A stretch of 11,275 nucleotides of DNA from Actinomycetes bacterium (GTDB lineage: Bacteria > Actinomycetota > Acidimicrobiia > Acidimicrobiales > JAJYPT01): the NCBI GenBank assembly GCA_021795135.1, contig JAJYPT010000039.1, forward strand, positions 1 through 11,275, read 5' to 3'. Below the pieces are notes generated by a model. It did no database searches and was not told the origin of the DNA. It saw only the letters and a list, made by a program, of their open reading frames with translations. A program made the position numbers and the translations under genes. This document shows, piece by piece, positions 5,960 through 11,275 of the stretch; position 1 is the first letter of the stretch, and the number at the start of each line of letters is the position of its first letter.

Positions 5960-7075
5960 TTATTTTTGATTAAGTTTTCGTAGTTCTACTGCTCTTTTTC
6001 TTAGTTTGCGACCAAGTTCGTCTTCGTAGAAGCCCATCTTTTCAACTAAGAAATCTCTTGTTCTTTCCATCAATTCCGAAGCAAGAATTGCCGCGCAAAA
6101 TAAGTCATCTTGAGATAAATCAAGAGCTAGTTGCTCAAAATCATTTTGTTCTTTTTGTGCTTCTTTTTGTCGAATGACTTCTTCTGTTCTTTTGAGGATT
6201 CTCTTTGCCAGTATTTCTTCGTAGAATCCAGTTTTATCCAACAAGAACTGTTTTGTTCTACCTAGTCGTTCTGACATTTTTGTAAGCCCAGCAAAAACTT
6301 GTTCTTGTGAGAGTTCTAAGACCAAAGAATCTATATTTTGATATGCCTTACGAATTTCTCGTGGCTGGATCTCGTTTTGGATTCTCACTTCTAATTCTTT
6401 GATCATTACTCCAATCCAATAAGGACCCATTGAATATAGTTCAGGAAGTAGTTTTTCTATGAGATCTTTTTTCCCCGAATTAGATTTAGCTTTCCATATA
6501 CTTGGCTCGTTTACTAAAAATTCTATCCATTCAAGATAGTTATTTTCCCATAGCTGCTTACACTGAGGATCTTCAATTTGTTGTAGATCTGCATATATAT
6601 CTTCTGTTGTTGAACTAGATACAAGATCTGTATCTTGGATAAGATTTGGTGAAGTTTGGCTAGATTGGGCTGTTGACTCAGATTGGTTTGTGAGTTGTTT
6701 TTGGTTTTTTGTACCTATCAAAGATAGCTTGAGATTGCTTGGGTGGGATGAATCACTTTTTGTTTCTTCATCTATATTTTGACTCCAAGCATGGACTATC
6801 CCTTGGTGTATAAATTCCAAAGTAAGTTTTTGAAGTCTTTTTCTATTAGGTTCTATGGGATGAGATCCATTAGAAGCAGATGGGAAGTAAATGTATTGTA
6901 GATAGATGATATCTATGTTTAGTTTTTTTGCTAACTGAAGAAATCCTATTGGATCTGGTCTAGGCCATGAAGTTGTTATTGTGGATGGAGTTTTTTCTAA
7001 AATGTTGGGAAAGATTGCTATGTCCCATTCTTTCAAATAAGTTTTGATGTTTTCCCAAGAGTGATCAATATCCAT
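5960..7075 (-). CDS. Unrecognised 371-residue cytoplasmic protein with C-terminal tandem duplication
   Basis: No signal peptide or membrane segment is visible. An N-terminal region (1-98), with WPRPDPIGFLQLAKKLNID at 37-55, is followed by a Ser/Thr/Gln-rich linker (about 103-158). A helical middle domain follows (about 160-250). Two copies of a roughly 55-residue unit lie 65 residues apart. LVLELSQEQVF (251-261) matches LALDLSQDDLF (316-326), SER..RTKQFL matches SEL..RTRDFL, and KTGFYEE (281-287) matches KMGFYED (346-352). Each unit ends in a Lys/Arg-rich helix. I do not recognise the family and propose no function. ATG at 7075 has a weak site (AAGG) 8 nt upstream. It is convergent with dinB and divergent from the carbonic-anhydrase-like gene, with a good terminator after it. 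Confidence 0.75.
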   Translation of the reverse strand: MDIDHSWENIKTYLKEWDIAIFPNILEKTPSTITTSWPRPDPIGFLQLAKKLNIDIIYLQYIYFPSASNGSHPIEPNRKRLQKLTLEFIHQGIVHAWSQNIDEETKSDSSHPSNLKLSLIGTKNQKQLTNQSESTAQSSQTSPNLIQDTDLVSSSTTEDIYADLQQIEDPQCKQLWENNYLEWIEFLVNEPSIWKAKSNSGKKDLIEKLLPELYSMGPYWIGVMIKELEVRIQNEIQPREIRKAYQNIDSLVLELSQEQVFAGLTKMSERLGRTKQFLLDKTGFYEEILAKRILKRTEEVIRQKEAQKEQNDFEQLALDLSQDDLFCAAILASELMERTRDFLVEKMGFYEDELGRKLRKRAVELRKLNQK

Positions 7076-7462
7076 GTCTATACCTTACAAACTATCAATG
7101 TTTCATACAGTCTAAAGCTTAAAAGAACTCTCTAAGTTGGATGCGATGCAAGTATTTTTACCCAAATTTTTATCTAATTCTAAAAGATTTAATTATGGCA
7201 AATTTTAATTTTAAAATAATAGGAATTCTAAAAATACTTATAGCAAATAAACTTTTCTATTGTACTAATTGTTTTTATGTCTTCTTGTATCACAAATGGC
7301 AATGTTAATATTCACCATTACCAATATTGCTATCTGCGAATACGATTTTAAACTTGTTATAATCTGTTTTTATGCTAGATTTGAGTAGCAGAAGGTTCTA
7401 AGTCAATAAGTTATTACTTATGAAATTGGTACTTATAAAACTTTTATTAGGAGAAATTATAA
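7076..7462. promoter_or_regulatory. Divergent intergenic region, 387 bp
   Basis: This AT-rich stretch separates the unknown gene (minus) from the carbonic-anhydrase-like gene (plus). It holds the extended -10 promoter described separately and a small dyad (GCAATGTT near 7299 with AATATTGC near 7324). Past the promoter there is a nine-codon ORF starting ATG 7372. A 55-codon plus-strand ORF (7141-7308) has no ribosome-binding site and a composition expected of AT-rich noncoding DNA. I see no other gene or known RNA element. Confidence 0.4.
7355..7363 (+). promoter_or_regulatory. Extended -10 promoter for the carbonic-anhydrase-like gene
   Basis: TGTTATAAT (TG-N-TATAAT) is a perfect extended -10. 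The -35 at 17 bp spacing (TGCGAA, 7335-7340) is poor, as is common with extended -10 promoters. Transcription from about 7370 would give a leader of about 93 nt before the ATG at 7463. Confidence 0.6.
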
Positions 7463-8125
7463 ATGCTGAGCATGAAAGAAGAGCTGACTGCTCGTATAGA
7501 GGCTTATGATAAATGGGCATCACGACGGCGATATGGTCCGGATGGACCCAATAATCGTAGATTGTTTGTACTTACCTGCATGGATGAGCGACTACCAATA
7601 GATGAGGCCCTCGGTATTCATGTTGATACCCCACCAGGAGGTGGAGATGCTCATTGTTTTCGCAATGCTGGCGGTATTATTACTGATGATGCAATTCGTT
7701 CAGCAATGTTGACTTGCAATTTCTTTGGTACTAAAGAAATTGTAGTTGTCCAACATACCCAATGTGGAATGCTATGTGCTAATGCTAGAGCTTTGGAAAC
7801 ACAACTCCAAGATAAAGGCATTGACACCGACCAAATCATATTAGATCCTACATTGCCAGAGCTGAAGTTGGGAAAAGGCGCATTTGCAAAGTGGATTGGA
7901 ATGATGGACGATGTGGATGAAACATGCATAAAAACAGTAGAGGCATTCAGAAACCATCCCCTTATCCCCAAAGATGTCATCATAAGTGGTTGGATTTGGG
8001 AAGTTGAAACTCGCCGACTAAGAGCTCCGACTCAAGACCCGAATAAAAGGGCTAGGACTGATGCTACAACAGCTGACTATGGAGTTAAAGACAAGCAACC
8101 CCCGCGTTGGACTGTTTCTATATAA
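7463..8125 (+). CDS. Beta-carbonic anhydrase-family zinc enzyme (CO2, COS or CS2 hydration possible)
   Basis: The 220-residue protein has the beta-CA metal site. CMDER (39-43) gives the zinc ligand C39 and the Asp41-Arg43 dyad, and HTQC (98-101) gives H98 and C101. FRNAGG (66-71) is the conserved active-site loop. Between them lies a Pro/Gly-rich insertion (HVDTPPGGGD, 53-62), absent from the usual GDAHVIRNAGG form. A charged tail (190-220) follows the last core strand. It is soluble and short, like clade D beta-CAs, the group that includes COS hydrolase; the archaeal CS2 hydrolase shares the same fold. True carbonic anhydrase activity is equally possible. ATG 7463 has AGGAG at 7449-7453; Met4 is a less well-spaced alternative. 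It has its own promoter and terminator, with SQR next downstream. Confidence 0.82.
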   Translation: MLSMKEELTARIEAYDKWASRRRYGPDGPNNRRLFVLTCMDERLPIDEALGIHVDTPPGGGDAHCFRNAGGIITDDAIRSAMLTCNFFGTKEIVVVQHTQCGMLCANARALETQLQDKGIDTDQIILDPTLPELKLGKGAFAKWIGMMDDVDETCIKTVEAFRNHPLIPKDVIISGWIWEVETRRLRAPTQDPNKRARTDATTADYGVKDKQPPRWTVSI

Positions 8126-8134
8126 CTAAATCTA

Positions 8135-8198
8135 AAATAAAGAAGCTAGGTTATATTATTTGATTTAGTTTGATACTTGTAATCTAGCTTCTTTATTT
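8135..8198 (+). terminator. Hairpin terminator after the carbonic-anhydrase-like gene
   Basis: AAATAAAGAAGCTAG (8135-8149) pairs perfectly with CTAGCTTCTTTATTT (8184-8198). Beyond a one-base bulge the pairing continues outward. The 34-nt loop is AT-rich. It starts 9 nt past the stop. The A-rich left base and T-rich right base fit an intrinsic terminator that could act in both directions. Confidence 0.7.
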
Positions 8199-8281
8199 AG
8201 AATTGCAATCTAAATTATAATTATAAGACATGATTTACAACTGTTGCCATATCTATTTTTCTAACTTGGTAATAAGATTAT

Positions 8282-8289
8282 GAGGAGGT
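8282..8289 (+). promoter_or_regulatory. Extra strong SD-like site upstream of sqr
   Basis: GAGGAGGT lies about 32 nt before the ATG at 8321 and has no start codon at normal spacing. The functional site is presumably AAGGAG at 8311-8316, 4 nt before the ATG. The surrounding string AGGAGGTAGAA also occurs 53 nt upstream of the small membrane-protein gene (minus strand, 3771-3761). Confidence 0.4.
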
Positions 8290-8320
8290 AGAAGTTATAT
8301 TTTCCAATTGAAGGAGCATT

Positions 8321-9535
8321 ATGACAGAAATAAAAAAAGCTCAACTTCATCATAAGATTGTAATTATAGGAGGAGGAACAGCAGGAATATCTGTAGCTGC
8401 AAGATTGCGAAAAGCAAAAGAGAAAGATATAGCTGTAATTGAGCCTTCTGAATTTGCTTATTATCAGCCCTTTTGGACCTTAGTTGGTGGGGGTATAGTA
8501 GGTGTTGATAAGTCAATACGTAAAGAATCTGATGTGATGCCTCAAGGAGTGCATTGGATAAAAGATAGTGCTACAATAATTGACCCAGATAATCAAATTA
8601 TTACTACTTCTAATGAAATTTCGATCAGATATGACTTCTTAATAGTTTGTCCAGGTATTCAACTTGATTGGGGCCAAGTTGTTGGAGCTGAACAAGCATT
8701 GAAAACCACAGAAGTATCGAGCAATTACAGTGTCGAACTTGCCCCTAAAACTTGGGATTTGGTAAAAACAGCCAAGGGTGGAACAGCTGTTTTTACTATT
8801 CCTTCTACTCCAATAAAATGTGCTGGAGCTCCTCAAAAAATTGCATATCTTGCAGCTGATTATTGGAGAAAAAGGGGAATTTTAGATAATTTTCATATTG
8901 TTATGGTGCTTCCTAGCCCTAAATTATTTGGGGTACCGGAATTTTCTAAAGTATTGGAACAAGTTGTAGATAGGTACAATATAGATGTGCGATTCCAACA
9001 TGAAGTTGTAGAAATAGATTCAGCTTCAAAAAAACTGGTAATGGTAGATAATACAAACCAAGATCATAACAAAGTTAGTCTAGATTATGATCTCATGCAT
9101 TTTACCCCTCCTCAAAGTGCCCCTGATTGGATAAAAAAATCTCCTCTTTCAACTGGTCCTTTTGGCTATGTGGATGTAGATAAATATAGTCTTCAACATA
9201 ACAAATGGCCTAATATATTTGCTTTAGGAGACGTTGGAAGCATGCCGACTTCTAAAACTGGTGCAGCTATTCGAAAGCAAGCACCTATAGTTGTTTCTAA
9301 TTTGTTGTCAATAATGTCAAATAAAACTCCTTCTAAACAATACAATGGCTATTCTTCTTGCCCACTAACTACCGCTCGGAACAAGATGCTGTTGGCAGAG
9401 TTTGACTATGATATGAAGCCTTATCCAACAATTCCTGTCATCAATACTCAAAAAGAACGATATGATATGTGGCTGCTTAAGCGCTATGGTCTTCCTTTTA
9501 TGTATTGGCATCTAATGCTAAAAGGACTTGCTTAG
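8321..9535 (+). CDS. sqr: Type II sulfide:quinone oxidoreductase
   Basis: The 404-residue flavoprotein oxidises sulfide to sulfane sulfur (or transfers it to an acceptor) and passes electrons to membrane quinone. GGGTAG (17-22) binds the FAD ADP moiety. YYQPFWTLVGGG (47-58) is the characteristic N-terminal stretch, and FALGD (300-304) with PTSKTGAAIRKQAP (309-322) forms the second FAD contact. The two catalytic cysteines of type II enzymes are present: C167 in IKCAGAPQK and C347 in YSSCPL. Human SQOR and bacterial type II enzymes also have two and lack the third cysteine of type I. The C-terminal YWHLMLKG, hydrophobic and amphipathic, should anchor it to the cytoplasmic membrane. The ATG has AAGGAG 4 nt upstream. 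It is monocistronic by its strong terminator. With no persulfide dioxygenase or rhodanese beside it, the sulfur acceptor is unknown. Confidence 0.93.
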   Translation: MTEIKKAQLHHKIVIIGGGTAGISVAARLRKAKEKDIAVIEPSEFAYYQPFWTLVGGGIVGVDKSIRKESDVMPQGVHWIKDSATIIDPDNQIITTSNEISIRYDFLIVCPGIQLDWGQVVGAEQALKTTEVSSNYSVELAPKTWDLVKTAKGGTAVFTIPSTPIKCAGAPQKIAYLAADYWRKRGILDNFHIVMVLPSPKLFGVPEFSKVLEQVVDRYNIDVRFQHEVVEIDSASKKLVMVDNTNQDHNKVSLDYDLMHFTPPQSAPDWIKKSPLSTGPFGYVDVDKYSLQHNKWPNIFALGDVGSMPTSKTGAAIRKQAPIVVSNLLSIMSNKTPSKQYNGYSSCPLTTARNKMLLAEFDYDMKPYPTIPVINTQKERYDMWLLKRYGLPFMYWHLMLKGLA

Positions 9536-9542
9536 AATAGGA

Positions 9543-9597
9543 AAAATCTACCCCAATTGACAAAACAATTATGCTTTTGTCAATTGGGGTAGATTTT
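9543..9597 (+). terminator. 23-bp hairpin terminator after sqr
   Basis: Bases 9543-9565 and 9575-9597 are exact complements with a 9-nt loop. The stem holds CCCC/GGGG, begins with AAAA and ends with TTTT. It starts 7 nt after the sqr stop, and the symmetrical A and T runs would let it work on both strands. Confidence 0.82.
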
Positions 9598-9646
9598 AGA
9601 TAAAGTTGTCAATCTCAAGTAATGATCGTTGTTGTTGAATCGGACT

Positions 9647-9677
9647 TTGGCGTTGAGAAATTTAAATTCAATATATT
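9647..9677 (+). promoter_or_regulatory. Candidate promoter for the MFS gene
   Basis: TTGGCG (9647-9652) and TATATT (9672-9677) are 19 bp apart, longer than ideal. Transcription would start near 9684, inside or just upstream of the structured leader. No better pair stands out between the sqr terminator and the gene. Confidence 0.25.
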
Positions 9678-9752
9678 AGCTAGAAGTCTCACACTTGAAT
9701 TATTTTTAGAAAAGATATATCTTTTTTGGAGATAGCTATTTTCTAAAAATAA
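9677..9752 (+). promoter_or_regulatory. Possible structured leader RNA upstream of the MFS gene
   Basis: TTATTTTTAGAAAA (9700-9713) pairs perfectly over 14 bp with 9739-9752. In the 25-nt loop, GAGATAGCTA (9729-9738) can pair with TAGCTA and TCTC further upstream (9677-9682 and 9687-9690), giving either an H-type pseudoknot or a competing fold. It matches no riboswitch or T-box that I know. Pairing in DNA this AT-rich may arise by chance, so the loop contact carries less weight than the stem. Confidence 0.35.
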
Positions 9753-9807
9753 GATAATTCTTAAGAGTTGCCTCAATTGTTTTAGATCCCTTTGAGGGCT
9801 AAATATC

Positions 9808-9816
9808 AAGGAGGAG
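9808..9816 (+). promoter_or_regulatory. RBS that fixes the GTG start of the MFS gene
   Basis: AAGGAGGAG lies 8 nt before GTG 9825-9827. A start at the upstream in-frame TTG (9792) would put this site inside the coding region and would itself have no ribosome-binding site. Confidence 0.8.
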
Positions 9817-9824
9817 AGTCCAAA

Positions 9825-11126
9825 GTGAGTGCTACAGCGTTTCCAGATTCAGATTCAATTGGCAAAACTAGATGGTTTCGATTAATCCCAGTTGCCATAT
9901 TGGTTTACATAATTTCATTTATGGACCGAACTAATATTAGTTTTGCCTTTAGCGGGATAGAAAAAGCTTTTCATGTGGGAAAAGCTCAAGCAGGCTTAGC
10001 AGGTGGGATTTTTTTTATAGGCTATTTGTTTATGCAAATTCCAGGGGGATATCTAGCCGAACATTGGAGCGCTAAAAAATTTGTAGGAATTATGATTTTG
10101 ATCTGGGGAGTTTTTGCTGCAGCTAGTGGAATCGTTCATACTTATAGCCAACTTCTAATAGTTAGATTTCTTCTTGGGGTTGCAGAAGGGGGTATATGGC
10201 CAGCTATATTAGTCCTGATAAGCCATTGGTTTCCAGCCAAAGAAAGAGCTAGAGCCTATGCTTTTTGGATTATGAATATTGCAATTGCTTCTATCATTAC
10301 AGCTCCGCTTTCTGGTTGGATTTTAACTTTTGCATCTTGGAGAGCCTTGTTTATCATAGAAGGAATTTTCCCTTTTGTTATTGCTGCTCCTATTTGGTGG
10401 TTGATGGTATATGATTACCCACACAAAGCGAAATGGGTAACGCCCGAGGAGCAAAATTATATAGAAACTACTATTGCTGCTGAACAGGCAGAGCTCCCTC
10501 CTGCTTCTAGTTTTAGAGATGTTATAAAAAATACCAATGTTTGGAAATTGGTAGCTGTTTATTTTTTTATTCAAATTGGATTTTATGGTCTTGCTTTGTG
10601 GTTGCCCACTTTGGTAAAAGAACTTTCAAAGCAAGGTTTTGGAATAGTGGGCTTGTTGGTTGCTATTCCTTATCTATTTGCTATGGTTGGTCTTTGGCTG
10701 AATGGGGCTTGGTCTGATAAAGATAGAAAATATTCATTGCATGTATTTGGTTCTTTGATACTTGGAGCAATCACTTTAGTTCTTTCTATATATATTGGAA
10801 CCTCTGCTGCTTTGCTTGCCTTGGTTTTAGTCAGTTTTGCAATGGCTGGGTCTTTGTCTTATGATGGTCCATTTTGGACAGTTGCTTCTACGGTATTGCC
10901 CGTCTCTATGGCTGGGATGGCTATGGGATTGATCAATGCTATAGGAAATCTTGGAGGTTTTGTAGGCCCTTATCTTGGAGGCTATCTTCAACAACAAGCA
11001 AGGGGAAGTTTCCTTACAACTGCTCTGGTATTAGGAGTAGGTCTTATTTGTGCTGGTTTGATTATGTTGAGCATAAGAAAGAAAACTATATCTTCAAATG
11101 TTTCTGCTTCAGCTAGTGCGGGATGA
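9825..11126 (+). CDS. MFS transporter, anion:cation symporter (ACS) type
   Basis: The protein is 433 residues from the chosen GTG start, normal for a 12-segment MFS carrier. The first membrane segment ends in the ACS hallmark FMDRTNISFA. GYLFMQIPGGYLAEHWSAKK holds the loop 2-3 motif region. RFLLGVAEGGIWPA and HWFPAKERARA follow in segments four and five, both typical of ACS carriers for organic anions such as hexuronates, galactonate, glucarate, phthalate or vitamins. A central hydrophilic loop (near WVTPEEQNYIE) joins the two six-segment halves. The substrate cannot be told from sequence, and no catabolic gene adjoins it. Import of an organic acid by proton symport is the usual role. It has its own leader, a strong ribosome-binding site and a palindromic terminator downstream. 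Confidence 0.88.
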   Translation: MSATAFPDSDSIGKTRWFRLIPVAILVYIISFMDRTNISFAFSGIEKAFHVGKAQAGLAGGIFFIGYLFMQIPGGYLAEHWSAKKFVGIMILIWGVFAAASGIVHTYSQLLIVRFLLGVAEGGIWPAILVLISHWFPAKERARAYAFWIMNIAIASIITAPLSGWILTFASWRALFIIEGIFPFVIAAPIWWLMVYDYPHKAKWVTPEEQNYIETTIAAEQAELPPASSFRDVIKNTNVWKLVAVYFFIQIGFYGLALWLPTLVKELSKQGFGIVGLLVAIPYLFAMVGLWLNGAWSDKDRKYSLHVFGSLILGAITLVLSIYIGTSAALLALVLVSFAMAGSLSYDGPFWTVASTVLPVSMAGMAMGLINAIGNLGGFVGPYLGGYLQQQARGSFLTTALVLGVGLICAGLIMLSIRKKTISSNVSASASAG

Positions 11127-11157
11127 TTGTTGTCTTTTCTTGTCTATAGAAAGATGT

Positions 11158-11205
11158 AAAAAGATAGTCTCTAACTTTTGATCAAAAGTTAGAGACTATC
11201 TTTTT
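11158..11205. terminator. 48-nt perfect palindrome, probable bidirectional terminator
   Basis: Bases 11158-11181 and 11182-11205 are exact complements centred on GATC, with A-run and T-run ends and TTTTTT at 11201-11206. It lies 31 nt after the MFS stop and just beyond a possible minus-strand gene end. The arms share ATAGTCTCTA, then CTTTT and a central GATC, with the palindrome at 3477-3522. Confidence 0.8.
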
Positions 11206-11275
11206 TACTTAATTTTAGATTCGAGAACAAATTTTTTCATTGCAAGTTTTTTAATTAAAAAGTGGATATATTTTG
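11205..11275 (-). CDS. Possible C-terminal end of a minus-strand gene (partial)
   Basis: One minus-strand frame is open from the right edge for 22 codons and stops at TAA (11207-11205). The visible tail is basic and hydrophobic, ending in KKFVLESKIK. The stop abuts the bidirectional palindrome, as expected of a convergent gene. The stretch is too short and too AT-rich to exclude chance, and no family can be read from it. Confidence 0.35.
   Translation of the reverse strand, partial: KYIHFLIKKLAMKKFVLESKIK

Noticed and set aside
7141..7308. Plus-strand 55-codon ORF in the 7076-7462 intergenic region
   Set aside because: There is no Shine-Dalgarno site before either in-frame ATG. The product is rich in Lys, Asn, Ile, Phe and Tyr as expected by chance, and it lies upstream of the extended -10 promoter.
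9557..9562. TTGACA as a -35 box
   Set aside because: It lies inside the left arm of the sqr terminator hairpin and has no -10 at suitable spacing.
9615..9809. Minus-strand 64-codon ORF upstream of the MFS gene
   Set aside because: It starts at TTG with no ribosome-binding site, inside the MFS ribosome-binding region, and covers the leader hairpin. No recognisable sequence.
9792..9824. TTG at 9792 as start of the MFS gene
   Set aside because: AAGGAGGAG at 9808-9816 would fall inside the coding region, whereas it is ideally placed for GTG 9825.
1..11275. Search for CRISPR arrays, tRNA genes, transposases, integrases or toxin-antitoxin pairs
   Set aside because: No regularly spaced repeats, cloverleaf, recombinase motifs or paired small ORFs with matching features were found.

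Overview
The window is AT-rich (by eye about one third G+C) and densely coded on both strands. It uses Shine-Dalgarno sites of the AAGGAG/AGGAGG type, TTG and GTG starts beside ATG, and long, nearly perfect hairpins at the ends of transcription units. This fits a low-G+C Gram-positive bacterium (Bacillota). No rRNA, tRNA or other marker pins it further, so the host is an inference. I see no phage genes, transposase, integrase or CRISPR array.

Layout, left to right. (1) 1-422: a possible tail of an upstream gene joined by an ATGA overlap to a 30-codon ORF, then two hairpins and a very AT-rich promoter region. (2) 423-1187 (+): a TauE/SafE-family membrane exporter. (3) 3341-1198 (-): a two-gene ABC exporter, NatA-like ATPase then NatB-like permease, coupled by an ATGA overlap and convergent with the TauE gene. 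(4) 3712-3542 (-): a 56-residue single-pass membrane protein, followed by a 46-nt perfect palindrome that is probably its terminator. (5) 4636-3857 (-): a short-chain dehydrogenase starting at TTG, divergent from (6) 4817-5911 (+), DNA polymerase IV, also TTG-started. (7) 7075-5960 (-): an unrecognised 371-residue cytoplasmic protein with a C-terminal tandem duplication, convergent with dinB and sharing its hairpin terminator. (8) 7463-8125 (+): a beta-carbonic-anhydrase-fold zinc enzyme. (9) 8321-9535 (+): a type II sulfide:quinone oxidoreductase. (10) 9825-11126 (+): an MFS anion:cation symporter-type transporter with a long, possibly structured leader. (11) The right edge may hold the tail of a minus-strand gene.

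How they may work together. Three genes touch sulfur chemistry: the TauE/SafE exporter (family substrates include sulfite and other sulfur-containing anions), the sulfide:quinone oxidoreductase with both catalytic cysteines, and the beta-CA-like protein, whose superfamily includes COS and CS2 hydrolases as well as carbonic anhydrases. Hydrolysis of COS or CS2 would release the sulfide that SQR oxidises, but that link is inference. Most genes have their own terminator, so the region looks like a row of short transcription units rather than one operon. The main oddities are a Lys-to-Arg change in the SDR catalytic motif, two related palindromic terminators 7.7 kb apart, ribosome-binding sites placed far from their start codons, and the unknown duplicated-domain protein.
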